64,000 nucleotides of DNA, taken from the NCBI GenBank assembly GCA_030278955.1, contig JAOANR010000010.1, positions 27,406,174 to 27,470,173 of the forward strand, in the 5' to 3' direction. Positions 1 to 11,563 of the stretch are shown here, in pieces; position 1 is the stretch's first letter, and every line of letters starts with the position of its first letter. Made by a program: the position numbers and the translations under genes. This stretch comes from Hygrophila difformis. Its lineage: Eukaryota; Streptophyta; Magnoliopsida; Lamiales; Acanthaceae. The notes beneath the pieces were generated by a model, which worked only from the letters and a program-made list of their open reading frames with translations, did no database searches and was not told where the DNA came from.

Positions 1-168
1 TGAAGTACTTGGCAGTCAAAGAGGAGGTGCAATAACGTAGAGTGTCAATTGAGTATATTAGCACCAACATAATGATAGCTGATCCATTAACCAAAGGATT
101 GCCACCCAAAACCTTTATGGGACATGTCTAACGGATGGATGTCATGGATAAATCCTTGTTAACTTAGA
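1..168 (+). pseudogene. Ty1/copia polyprotein, C-terminal RNase H tail (broken)
   Basis: Reading frame 3 gives the typical end of a copia RNase H domain: KYLAVKEEV, then VSIEYISTNIMIADPLTKG and LPPKTF. In the intact family this domain degrades the RNA strand during cDNA synthesis. The frame has in-frame TAA codons after VKEEVQ and after GHV, so this copy is dead. Only the last 50 or so residues are in the window; the rest lies to the left. The purine-rich tract and LTR start that follow fit a copia 3' end. Confidence 0.85.
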
Positions 169-514
169 TTCTGCATTATTTTATATATTAAATTTATGTT
201 GATCTTGTAAATTATGACATTCTGAGCTCAAGTGTGTATATGTTTTACTAATAAAGCTATTATTGTTGCACTATGAAATATTTGTTAAATCTTCTTGAAA
301 GTTTGAGGCTTATATATTGACCTCAATATAAATGATATTATGTTAAAGTGGTTTGTGGTACATGGAAGGAATGAAGTCAAAGTGAAAGAGGTACAACCGT
401 CATGACCAAATCTATTTTAACTTAAGTGTGGATTGATTGAATGTTGATATTACATCGTGTACACTTAAATTTATCATACCTTCAATATTCATAAAGTGAG
501 CCAAAGTGGGAGAA
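169..514 (+). other. copia 3' untranslated region and polypurine tract
   Basis: AT-rich non-coding sequence between the copia stop and the LTR. The last bases, 503-514 (AAAGTGGGAGAA), form a polypurine tract directly before TGTTGG, the usual copia LTR start. I see no gene here. Confidence 0.7.
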
Positions 515-1340
515 TGTTGGAAGATTTGGCTCAAATTTAAATAATTAATTGATTTTAGCTTTAGAACCCACCTTTGATGATGGAGTGTGGAATAAAATAG
601 CCCAAATCGGAGACATTCAAAATAGTGGTCTTTAAGGAGCAATTATCAGAAAGTGGTGTACTCCACTATGCCATCTTTCCCTATATTTCGGATATAATAT
701 CTGCATTTATAAGAGTGTGAGAACGATTAAACACACTAGACGAGATAAGAAAATATTAGAAAGAAAAGTGAGAGTGCAATAGATATTGCAGAAAAGAGAA
801 AGTTCTGCTAATCATCAAGGAGGCATGGAAAGGAAGGCCAAGGAGAGGAGTTGAAGTAGGAACAATACGAATCAACAAGTAATGGATGCATGTAAGTAAT
901 TATATGTGTAGAAACATGAATTCACAAATTTCCTGGGCATTATGTTTGAAAAAGGTTTACTGTATTTTTCATGAAATTATATTATTTACTAAACCTAACA
1001 ATTCTTGCATGTCGCGTCAGAGGGAGAGTGCTGTCAGAGGGAGAATCCACAGCTGCTGTTTTGGATCGCTTTCACTGCCGCTGCTGTTGCACCGCCGTTC
1101 GAGGAAGAGGGAGTCATCCTGCCGCCTAGCCCGCGCGAGGAGGAGGCCGCCGCCGTCGTATGCACTACTACTGTTGCTTTTGTTTTGATGATAGAGAGAT
1201 TTCCGTTTGTTTTGTGCGAAAATGGTTGCTTGATCTTTGATTTTGAGAACACAAACAAGATTGCAGAGGTGCGTCTTTTTCCTTTCTGTATGTTGGAGAA
1301 GACAAGAGCGTTTGTTCAATTCATAAAGATGTAAATTTCT
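515..1340 (+). repeat. copia 3' LTR, right end uncertain
   Basis: The LTR begins TGTTGGAAGA right after the polypurine tract. No second copy of this LTR is in the window, so the CA end and the 5-bp duplication cannot be fixed; 1340 is an estimate. A GC-rich stretch (about 1010-1170) stands out from the AT-rich surroundings. It is open in several frames but shows no recognisable domain. Confidence 0.45.
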
Positions 1341-1749
1341 TTATATATCTCAATTCCACGCTCATTTGTTTTAACCCTTACAGCTGCAATTTGATTTTCC
1401 TAGAAGAAAGAAAATGGAACTAGCATTTTTTATTGAAAGTATATGGCTGCGCTTTTTTTTTTTTTTTTTTTTTTTTTCCAATGAGGGAGGGCACCAAACA
1501 TTTGCCAACTTTGAAAAGCCAAACACCAAAAGGCTACACTTAACTAGTAATATGAATTCTCAATTGATCATTCTTTTGTTTTGTTCTTTTAGTCCAATAG
1601 ATTTGAATCTATTGTGCTTTGCTCCCAATTTCTTTTGATTGCATATTGATCCCAAAACTTTCAAGGATAGATGACCACCCTACTCCCAAAATTTTGTGGA
1701 ATTATTATTTTGGATCCAACAATAAATCAAGTGCTTTCGCCAGGCTCCC
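1341..1749. other. unassigned spacer with poly(T) tract
   Basis: No gene, RNA or element recognised. A run of 25 T lies at 1453-1477. If read on the minus strand it could be the poly(A) tail of a retroposon, but no element body is recognisable beside it. Confidence 0.5.
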
Positions 1750-2402
1750 TGTAACACCCCGGTTTTTGGTCACCCAGGTCGGGATGTGTAACACCCCGGT
1801 TTTTGGTCACCCAGGTCGGGATGTCACCGCCACACCTCCCTAGTAAGACATGGTTTCTCCGGCTTACTAAAGAGATGCAAGGCTAGGTATTTCAGTATTT
1901 AAAATATTTAAAACATTTGCAAACAGCCCATACAATATAAATTCGAAAATAATAATATCATAATGCAGCGGAAATAATATTTAAGTATAATATTGCAGCG
2001 GAAATGTAAATAAGACCGACATGGTCAAAACACGGGTTAAACAGGCCCGTTTATTCTATAGTTTAGTGCAAGAATTTAAAAATAAAGTTTCACAAAAACA
2101 TAATTTCCCCCATGCATGAACGTGCTCATGTTCATTCCACATACTCTGTAAGGAAAAGGAAAAATAAACGGTTTGGTCAGCACAACTTGCTGAGTAAGTT
2201 AACACATGCATGATCGTAGGGTTTAAAAGCCAATAATTTAATATTTACATAAAACATGATAATAAACCGTAAATAATTCAATTTAATTATCTAACCAATT
2301 TGCATAATTAATTCATGGCACTAGTCAATAATACATTTAGTACAATTTAAAAAGAAAGCCATAATTAATTTAAACAAAGCATTTAACAGTTTAAACGATA
2401 AC
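1750..2402 (-). repeat. truncated Ty3/gypsy LTR (family A0)
   Basis: Begins TGTAACACCCCGG and aligns by eye with the starts of the LTRs at 2403, 5828, 23114 and 28087, sharing the CACCGCCACACCTCCCTAG block, the GCAGCGGAAAT motif and the TCAGCA/TGCTGA hairpin. The element reads on the minus strand, so this is the 3' part of an LTR. It stops where the LTR at 2403 was inserted. The first 37 bp are tandemly duplicated (1750-1786 and 1787-1823). The putative leader-intron acceptor is at 2146. Confidence 0.8.
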
Positions 2403-2762
2403 TGTAACACCCCGGATTTGATAACCCAGGCCGGGATGTCACCGCCACACCTCCCTAGCAAGACACGGTCTCTCCGAGCTTGCTAAAGAGATGCAAGGCT
2501 ATGGTTTTTCAGAATTTAAATCATTCAAACAGCCCATTATAATATAATTTAAAAAAAATAATAATATCAAAGTTGCAGCGGAATGTAATATTTACATATA
2601 TATAATTGTAATGCAGCGGAAATTTAAATACTAGGCCAACATGGCCAAAACACGGGTTAAACAGGCCCGTTCATGCAAGTTGTAATTAAATGCCGGAATT
2701 TAAAATAGAGTTTTTCCCGAATGTTCCCATGTATGCATATGATGATGCATAATCCTCATACT

Positions 2763-4463
2763 CTGAAAGAAAAAGGGAAAATGTGGTTTGGTCAGCAAAA
2801 CGTGCTGAGTAAGTTAACACCTACTATGATCAAGGGGTTTCAAAATCATTAATTAGATTTAAGGAAAACATGTGCATACAAGACATGATTTAAATTTTAT
2901 TCGTCTAATAATAATTTAATTACATATTTGAAAAGACAAGGATTTCCACAAGATCATAATTTAACACACGTATAAAGAAGTTTAATTACATAATTAAATT
3001 TTTACTCCGAGGCATGCATACAAACAACTCATCTATCAATTAATAATTTAATTGTGTACTTAAACATGCATTTAATCCATAATAACAATTTAATAAGATA
3101 TGAAAATTTAAAGACATAATTTTAAATGCATAATTTAAAGACGGGCATAAATAAAAAAATACTTAAAAACATTAAATCTTTTATTGCCCCGTTACGTAAC
3201 CATTTCCCAATATTTTGTATAGCCGGTGATCCGGCGGCCGCAGCCGTATCGTAAGTATCTTGTATAGCCGGTGATCCGGCGGCCGCAGTCGTGTCGTATT
3301 TCAAGTATTTCATTGGCCGTTTTGGCACAGTTTCTCATAACATTCACCCTCGGCCGTTTTGGCACGAAGCGAAAAGCTAGGGGGCGTTCTATTGAGCATT
3401 TCCCCCTACGTCGGTCACTCTCGGCCATTTTGGCACGAAGCGAAAAGCTAGAGGGGCACTCTATCTAGCACTCACCCCCTACATAGGTCACACTCGTCCG
3501 TCTAGGCACGATGCGAAAAGCTAGAGGGGCACTCTATCGAGCACTCACCCCCCTACATAGCCAAGTATCTCATATGTTTCAATTTAGTGTAACGGGATTT
3601 TTCAAAAGTATAGATATATCGTATTTCAAGGTCTCGACCGTTTGTTTCGATATTTCAAAATCTCTCGATTTAAAAGTCTCTTGGCGTCACAGTTTACGCC
3701 TTTTTAATTTTAAAATTCATTTCAAGTCGGAAAAATCTGAAATTTTCACAGTATATCAAAAACATCCCAACGAACAACTTTTGTGTTTTAACTTTTCCGA
3801 AATAATTTGAGGAAACATGTCAAAAGTCGAGTTTATTACACAAGCAGAATTCTGTCCGGACTCAGGTTTGACACAGTTCGAAGTTTTGACTTTTTAACAT
3901 ATCAAATGGACTCCAAAAATTCTGAAATTTTATAGGCACATACTAGACATGATTATCTACAACTATCATTTAGATTGCAAGGATCAAATCGGACTAGAAA
4001 ATATAGAAACAGGTTCATCAAGTTCGGACAGATTCACAGGCAGATTTCGAAAATGTTTTGTCAAAACAGTTTATGTTCGAAATTTTTATACGACCTAGAT
4101 TTATGTGTTAGGATTAAAAGTCTAGTTTTGAGTTTTTTGGTTTGAACTCTCGAAATAGGGGTTTTGGTTGGATTTCAATCCTGTCACCGTTTCAAGTTCG
4201 AATCTCAAGGCAGGCTGGTTCTCGGCCGTTTTCGGATATCAAAACGCAATGAAAAATTATGAAACTTTTACACGAACTTGATCTATGTCGTAGGAACGTT
4301 TTTCATGTTTTAAGTTTTTCCGTTTGAGCAGTTTTAAGGGTTCGAAAAATTCACACAAAATTGTTGCGCCGAGGGTTTTTCGTGTTGACAGATTTTAGAG
4401 TTATTAAATCCATATGTTTGGTTGCATTTTAAGTCACCCAAAACCAAGTAAGTATTAACTTAC
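2763..4463 (-). other. putative leader intron inside the A1 LTR
   Basis: On the element's sense strand the donor is ACT|GTAAGTTAAT at 4463 and the acceptor is TTTCTTTCAG|AGTATG at 2763, behind a long pyrimidine tract. Donor and acceptor are in the same places in the other LTR families of this window. The splice sites are predicted from sequence only. Confidence 0.5.
3217..3561. repeat. two tandem arrays in the A1 LTR (44-bp x2, about 72-bp x3)
   Basis: Two 44-bp units (from about 3217 and 3261) each hold GCCGGTGATCCGGC, a perfect 5-bp stem with a TGAT loop, followed by a NotI-like GCGGCCGC. Three units of 66-74 bp follow at 3351-3421, 3422-3495 and 3496-3561, each with GAAAAGCTAG and CACTCTAT. 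The array sits just upstream of a conserved CGGGATTTTTC block, the same position as the array in the 9472 element. Confidence 0.8.
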
Positions 4464-5765
4464 AGTGGTAAGGTGTTTGGTCGTCCTCGGGTCGCTTGGC
4501 TCGTCCAAATCCACTACGAACGGATCTCCTCAACGCCAAGCTTCCAACTTTGGCCATGATTTCAACTCGGAAGAATAAATCCAATGTTAGATCGAGTTTT
4601 CGGGTTCGAAAACTTAAATGAAAGTCTATAAATGACTTACCCAAGTCTGGAGTACTAGAGACCTTGTGTTCTACGCCTCCTCCGTCGGTTTTTGTCGCCG
4701 GAAAGTGATCGGAAAGTTCGAAGTTGGTGGTTTTCGGGTGTTGGAAGAACATAGAGAGTTGGAGAGTGTTTTTGGGGTTGCTAGGGTTAGTGTCTCGAAA
4801 ATGATCTGCCATATGTCCTCCAAAACCGACCATATACACCTTCCATCAACCGGGATCGAGTTTCCAAAGTCGGGGATCGAAATATGGCAAGAAATCCCCG
4901 AAATCGCGCAATGTGATCGCCCACTGCTACATGGCGCGCCCTTGGCGCGGTTTTAAGGGTAAAACTGCCCGGCCACCGCGCCAGCCCCGGCTGGGCTGCG
5001 GTCCATGCCGGGCCGTGCATTCCGTCGGGCCTTTTCTCCTCTCTTTCGGACTTCTGTCCTCCTAAGTTTTCGGGCTCGATTTTTCGGGTCATTCTCGGGT
5101 TAGGATTCCTATATTAAATTTATTTCGACTCAAATGAATTTCATGTTTGAAATCTTAAGTCCGTCGGTCTAGGGTTCGTCGGCTTCCAATTCGTCGTCTT
5201 TTGACTCCAAATTATTTCCGACTTCACGGGTTCTTGGAATTATAATTCTATTATTTTCCTTCTTGAATTTAATTCCAATAATTTCGACTCAATTCATGGA
5301 ATGTCTTCGGGCTTCCTTCCCTCTTTTATTCCATTTTAAATTTTTGAATCTATCGGCGTTTCATTTCCGAGCAATAATTTATTGTGATAAATTATTTTCT
5401 TCTTCTCGGAGATATTTCGACATTGATCGGAACATATTTTATTCCTTTGGACGTTGATAAAAATATGGGGTATTACAGTCTACCCCCCTTAAGAATCAAC
5501 TTCGTCCTCGAAGTTGTGTTTCGGCTTTTCTCGCGCTAAGAGTTAGGGTCCTTTTGTTTATTTTATTATTTTGCGATATTGTGTTATTGAATTATTGTTC
5601 GATTGTTGATTGTTTGTTGTTTGATTATTGTTTGACTGAACCCAGAATTGAAATTTCCGAGTTGCCTACGTACCCTGTGAAAAAACAATTTGAATTTGTT
5701 TATTTGGGATACAAACTATTCGGGTTTCAAAAATAAATGCTTATGCATTCTTGCGGGGTATTACA

Positions 5766-5827
5766 TCCTTTCCCCCTTAAGATTACAGTTATGTCCCCAT
5801 AACTGCCTACACATTATTCCCACGAAG
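5766..5827 (-). other. polypurine tract and internal stub of element A1
   Basis: Plus-strand TCCTTTCCCCCTTAAG is, on the element strand, CTTAAGGGGGAAAGGA immediately before the LTR, the plus-strand primer site. The 62 bp match the start of the internal region of the gag-only element at 26275. The next LTR (5828) cuts it off. Confidence 0.8.
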
Positions 5828-8293
5828 TGTAACACCCCGGATTTGATAACCCAGGCCGGGATGTCACCGCCATATCTCTCTAGCATGACACGGATTCTCC
5901 GAGCTTGCCAAAGAGATGCAAGGCTATAGGTATTGCAAAAAGGTTTAAAAACAAGTCCGGAATCTATTTAAAAATAATATTAAGTATCATCCACACACAT
6001 AGTAGTAGTAATAATATATCGCAGCGGAAAAATGTAAAGTGGGCCGACATGGCCAAAACTCGGGATTTACATGCCCGTTATGCAAGTATCATAAAAGCAA
6101 TAAAAACAATGTTAAAGTTTTTCCATCCCCCAATGCATATGCTCATGCATTATCTCCATACTCTGAAAGGAAAAGAGAAAACAACAATTTTATCAGTACA
6201 TAAAATACTGAGTAAGTCGATCCTAACATAGCAATAAAGGGATTTAATTAGATAATTTAAAATTTCACTCCTAACATGCATTCACAAAATTTAAAGGAAA
6301 TAATATTTTAATTGTGTACTTGAACATGCATTTAATCCACAATAACAATTTAGTCATGATATGAAATTTAAAGACATAATTTAAATGCATAATTTAAAGA
6401 CATGCAAAAATAAATAAATACTTAAAAATATTAAATCTTTTATTTCCCCGTCACGTAACCATTTCTCAGTGTTTTGTATAGCCGGTGATCCGGCGGCCGC
6501 AGCCGTTTCGTAAGTATCTCGTTTAGCCGGTGATCCGGCGGCCGCAACCGTATCTGCCATACCCAGTACCACTCCGGAGCCTCGGAAAATCCATACGGAC
6601 AACCCGAGAGAGTAGGCCATGTATCTCCCGCCGATTGGCGTAATATCTCATCAAATTCTCTCGTCCATTATAGGCCCGAAGAGAAAGGCTAGAGGGGCAC
6701 CCTGCAGAGCACTCACCCTCCACCTAAGTATCTCATGTATCATTTAGATTTAATGTATCGGGGTTTTTCAAAAGTATAGATGTATCGTATTTCAAATCTT
6801 TGATCGTTCGTTTCAAAATTTCAAAATCCTTCGATTTAAAAGTAACTTGGCGTCACAGTTTACGCCTTTTCAATTTAAAAATTCGGTTTAAGTCTGAAAA
6901 ATCTGAAAATTTCACAGTCTATGCAAAACACCCTAACAAACAACTTTCGTGTTTTAACTTTCTCGAAATAAGTTGAGGAAACATGTCAAAAATCGAGTTT
7001 AATGCGGAAACAGTTTACTGTCCCAAAGCAGATTTGTCACAGTTCGGAAAATTGGCTTTTTGACATATCAAATGGACTCCAAAAATTCTGAAATTTCATT
7101 TAGATTGCAAAGATCAAATCGGATTACAAAATATAGAAACAGACTCACTAAGTTCGGACATGTTCATAGGCAGATTTCAAACACGTTTTGTCAAAACAGT
7201 TTCTTTTCGATGCGATTTAAAATAGCAACGTTAACGAAAATGTCTGAAATTTTTACACAACCTAGATTTATGTGTTAGGATTAAAAGTCTAGTTTTGAGT
7301 TTCCCGGATTGAATCCTCGAAACATGAGTTTTAGACAGATTTCAAAAACTGCGCGTATTGGGGTTTTTAATTTCGGTTTTTACGTTTCGTCGCATTACAA
7401 CTATACCGGACGCCCCTAAACCACCCGTATTGATATGGAAGGCTCAACTTACAGTGTTTGTGTTCTTGAGTCGTCCTTGGGTCGCTCGGCTTGTCCGAAA
7501 ACACTACGAACGGATCCTTGCACACGTTCTCTTCGTCCTTCGATCACGAACGTGATTACAAGTCCAATATTCGAAAGTTAGATTAAAAATTGGAGATAAA
7601 AACGAGTAGATGAATCTGGATACTTCTTACCAACGATCTAAGGGGTGTAAACCTTGATCTACACGTTCCTATGGTCGTCGATGGTTGCCGGAAGTCGCCG
7701 GAAGTTCGTCGGAAGTCCGTCGGGAGAGTGTTTTGGCTTGGGAGAGTTTGGGGAGAGTGGAGGGAGTTTTGTGACTGATGAAAGGGTGAGGAGGCAGCCC
7801 TAAGTCGCCCTAAAAGCTTTCCCCTCGACCAAAATCTGCTTTCCAAAGTCGGGGGGTCGAATTATGGTAAGAAATCGCCGAAAACGCGCAACTTGCCAAA
7901 TCCTGTGGAGCCACGCGGGGTTGGCGCGCCTTTTGGCCAAACCCCGCCCGGCCAGCGCGCGGTCCCCGCCTGGACTGCGGTCCGGGCGGGTCCGTGCGAT
8001 CCGATCCGTCGGGTCTTTTTCTCCTCTCTTTCGGACTTCTATCCTTCCACGTTTCCGCGCTCGATTTTCCGGGTCCTTTTCGGATTATGCTTCTCATCAT
8101 AAATTTATTCCGTCTCAATTCGATTTCATGCTTGAAATCTTAAGACCGTCGGTTTTGGTCCGTCGGGTTCTAATTCGTCGTCCTTTGACTGCCGTGCATT
8201 CCCGCGTCTACGGGTTCTCGGAAACAAAACCTTCCCTCCTATTGGATTAATTCCTATTTTTATATTCTAAAATTTACGGGTATTACAGTCTAC
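5828..8293 (-). repeat. A3 3' LTR, left segment
   Basis: Starts TGTAACACCCCGG. It continues through a buried boundary GGGTATTACA|GTCTAC and stops at TCTAC (8289-8293), the target duplication of the OTA insertion. Sequence resumes at 40358 with CCCCCTTAAAAACC, as the homologous LTRs predict. It contains the putative intron 6163-7452, two 44-bp hairpin units near 6474-6560, one degraded unit near 6660-6720, and a GC-rich leader near 7905-8020. Confidence 0.85.
6163..7452 (-). other. putative leader intron inside the A3 LTR
   Basis: On the element strand the donor is ACT|GTAAGTTGAG at 7452 and the acceptor is TTTCCTTTCAG|AGTATG at 6163. The hairpin next to the acceptor has the stem TCAGTA/TACTGA, where the A1 family has TCAGCA/TGCTGA. 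Confidence 0.5.
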
Positions 8294-8850
8294 TGATAAT
8301 GGCCAAAATTGACCATTATTTTCAATCTATTTCCGTGTCTAATACGGACATTTGATCGCATTCCGATCTTATTTAAATAAGAAAGCAGTTGAATTTGACA
8401 GATATATGCAAGTTTGTATAAATAATAAACTGTTATTGAAAAATACAAAAATATTGTTATTTTTATTAAATTCATATTAAAAAAACCAAAAACATGATAA
8501 AATTATTAAAAATCCTCCACTTGATTAATTTTGGTTCGGTGTTGTCTATTCGGTAGAACACGGGTCTATTAGATGGAACGCATACCAAATAGTCAAGTGG
8601 AATAAATATACTTATATATATTATTTTATATTTAGATGTACATATTTATAATTTTTATGTTTGTTTTTAATTCTGTTTTCTGCTATAATTTAAACAATAA
8701 TTGATCCACTAATCACTTTTAATTTCAATTAATTACAGGTGAATTAAATCAAGTTGGTCCAAGTGTTTTAGTCCATCCCAGTCCAATTTCTTCAAGCCCA
8801 ACAATACCAACCCAAGCCCATTACACTAATTCAGGCCCAAAACCACCAAA

Positions 8851-8880
8851 ACCTAAACCTAACCCTAACCCTAACCCTAC
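8851..8880. repeat. telomere-like CCCTAA run in the OTA LTR
   Basis: A short run of CCTAAA/CCCTAA units, repeated at the same LTR position at 35261-35290. Too short to be a telomere; it is a built-in part of the LTR. Confidence 0.6.
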
Positions 8881-10531
8881 ACCCAGCCTCCGGCGCTGCC
8901 AACGCCGCCGACCGCTGCCTCCGGCGACCTCCGTCCCCTTTCCGACGAAGCCACCATCATCTTCAACCTCGGCCAAACCAAGCAGCAGCCCCGGCAGCCC
9001 CCTACTCCGGCAGCCTGCGTTCATCTCCTCCACCTCATCCGACTTCCTTTGCATACCCATCTCCGGCGGCCATTTCAAACTCCACCACCACGCACCACCG
9101 CCAACTCCCTCCGCCCTTCGCCGCCAATCCAGATCCGGCGCCGCTGCTCCACCAGCTGCACCTCCACATCCGCACCACCACCAAACCACACATCTGTCCA
9201 CCGCCGCAGCCAGCCCTTCTCCGTCCACTTCCAGGTCCGGCCATCCCCTCCGACGGCTCGACGCCGCCCGCAGCAGCCGCCTTCCCATCGCCACCACTCT
9301 CCGAACAGATCCACACAACTCCGGCGAAGCCCCCTGCTTCCGCCACCATCCCAAGCACCACCTCCGGCATGCCTCCAAGCGCTGCCGATCCCCGCCCCCT
9401 TCTTCTTCTTCCATCTATTCCTCAATAAAGAAGAAGCTGGAATAAGGATTAAGAAAACAAAAAAATGGAAGTGTAACACCCGAGGAAAAAATAAATTCAA
9501 ATTGTTTTGAACTACGTCATGACTTGATCCCTTCACAGGGTACGTAGGCAGCTTAGAACTAATTTCTAAGTTCAGTCACGAAATAATCACAAAATACATC
9601 ACGAATTAGACCACAAGGACGATAGGGGATGTTGAAACCAATTTAGACTAGGCTAAGTACGACCCGGAAATGTTGCGAGCGATAAGCCGGACTCGTAACA
9701 AGATTAAGGAGAAGATTCCGCAACGAAGACGCCCCAGGGAATCGAGCTAACATGTAGAAAACCGATAGGGGAAAGCGAGGGAAGACCCGACGGAACACAC
9801 GGAGCCGAACCGGCCGGTCCGGCCGGCCCGCGCTGTCCGCGCGCCGCCGCGCGGCCACCGCGCGGCCAAGGGCGTCGCGACGCCAGGCCTGGCACGCGTG
9901 CTCCGCGCGGACAAAAGCTTAGGTGCGCGCCACCAGCGCGCCAGAGGTGCTGAAAGTGTAAACTTTCCTTCCATGGCGATTTTCTTGCCAAAAACCACAT
10001 CCCTAACCATGGCAATCGAATCTCAGCCTTGGGGAAGGCTTAAGAGTACCCTAGGGGCGCCCCAAACCCTAGGTTTTCAGTAAACATTCAGCCTCCACCC
10101 TCAATTCCCTCTCCAAGTTCGAAACTCTTTCGACACCACCTTCCGGCAAGTATTCCGGCGACGACGGGACGACCGGGACAAGCCCCTGCCCTCTAGACTC
10201 TTGGTAAGCCATTGTGCAACGTTTCAATTCGTCCATAGATCTCAGAAACTCATATTCTAACCCTTTTTCCTTACTACGATTTCCCGTCGGAAAACGAACA
10301 AAAAAGCGATCGGAGAAGTTGGCCGTTCGTCGTGACCCTAGGACGTCCGGAAACCCAATCCAGCGACCCTATCATCATTCTAAGTAAGTTAAAACCTTAC
10401 TCACAAATTTTCGTGGTTGTTTGTTGTTTAAATCTCGAGATATAGGCTTGTAACAAAAATCGGTTTTCAAAAACCCTATTTTCGTCCAATTTTAAAGACT
10501 CGCCAAAAACTCGACCTTCGGGAATTCAAAC

Positions 10532-11280
10532 CGAAAACTTTTCAACATAAAAGTTGTTCCTAACACCTTTATCTATCTTGTGTCCAAATTTCAGCCATTG
10601 ACATTAAGTTTTGCTATCCCAATTTTCGCCATGAACTTTCTGTATCAAACCGAACGATTTAAATCTGTGACAGATTCCTTCATTCAACTTGATGCATGTT
10701 TTTCACCCATTTTTCGAATGATTTAACTTTGCATTTCTAAACAAAAGATGTAGATAATTGTGTCTAGATTATGCCTACAAAATTTCACGAATTTTGGTGT
10801 TCATTTGATATGTCAAACGGCCAAGTTTTTAGAACTGTTTTGAATTCGTTTTAAGGGCCATGAGTATGCAGTGAGTTGCACTCGATTTTTGAGTACCAAG
10901 AATTCATTATTTCCAAAAACTTAAAACATGAAAGTTGTTCCTTAATGTGTCGTGTAGTTACTGTAAAAATTTCACATCGATTGGTTTTGAAATGAATTTT
11001 TAATCGGCGTTACACGAACCTGTGACGAAAACAGTTTTTAAGACGTAAATTATTCTTTGCAATAAACTCAAATTTCAACTCACTTCGGAACCTTATTTCC
11101 AAAAACTTAAAACATGAAAGTTGTTCGTGTGTGTGTTTTTGAATTACTGGCCAAGTTTCAGAATTTTTGGAGGAAAAACGAATTTTAAATTAAGAAAGGC
11201 GTGAACTGCCTCGAATAGGATTTTTCGAACTTGAGAAAACTCGAACTATGAAAACGCGATATCGATCCTTTGATAACTTT
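10532..11280 (+). repeat. four diverged tandem modules of about 187 bp
   Basis: Modules beginning near 10532, 10718, 10906 and 11091 each open with a variant of AAAACATGAAAGTTGTTC and carry AATTTCA 40-50 bp later; two also share CTGTGAC near the middle. Similarity is low but the spacing is regular. The 3' LTR repeats this at 17764-18512, and the A-type LTRs carry the same motifs in the same order. Confidence 0.6.
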
Positions 11281-11346
11281 GAAATACGAACTTTCGAAAA
11301 ATCCCGTTCACTAGGCTGAGCCGATCTTCATACTATCATTATCTTT

Positions 11347-11563
11347 GAGACTGCCTCGTTAGTGGTCTCCTTACTATCTGAGATTGCATCGTTAGTGATC
11401 TCGCGCGCTGTATTTGTGGATCGCCTCGTTAGTGGTCCTACTATCTTTTTGGATCGCCTCGTTAGTGGTCCTACTATCTTTGAGACTGCCTCATTAGTGG
11501 TCTCCCATTGTTTGGACTGCCTCGTTAGTGGTCCTATGTTGAGATTGCCTCGTTAGTGATCTC
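11347..11563 (+). repeat. array of seven constant-loop hairpins
   Basis: Hairpins lie at 11347, 11380, 11418, 11451, 11482, 11514 and 11541, each 21-23 nt, about 27-38 nt apart. The loop is nearly constant (TGCCTCGTTAGTG) while the stems change in step: GAGAC/GTCTC twice, GAGAT/ATCTC twice, GGATC/GGTCC twice (with one G-U pair), and GGAC/GTCC once. The 3' LTR has the same array at 18579-18795. Confidence 0.85.

Larger units (their letters stand above)
2403..5765 (-). repeat. full-length Ty3/gypsy LTR (family A1), 3.36 kb
   Basis: Runs from TGTAACACC to GGGGTATTACA on the plus strand, and is followed directly by a reverse-complement polypurine tract, so it is the 3' LTR of a minus-strand element. 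It contains a putative leader intron (2763-4463), tandem repeats (3217-3561), a GC-rich leader (about 4930-5040) and a buried second LTR boundary at 5477/5478. The left flanking five bases ATAAC would be half of a target duplication; the other half is not in the window. Confidence 0.85.

Noticed and set aside
1005..1334. Open frame of 109 codons near the copia LTR
   Set aside because: Overlapping frames on both strands are equally open, with no domain and an Ala/Val/Arg-rich product from a GC-rich patch.
8851..8880. Interstitial telomere
   Set aside because: Only a few degenerate units, at the same place in both OTA LTRs. Part of the element.
8821..9510. Long open frames in the CCG-rich block (both strands), repeated at 35231-35824
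   Set aside because: Low-complexity Gly/Trp/Arg or Pro/Ser products with no domain, open in several frames at once. Best explained by CCG-rich composition in the OTA LTR.
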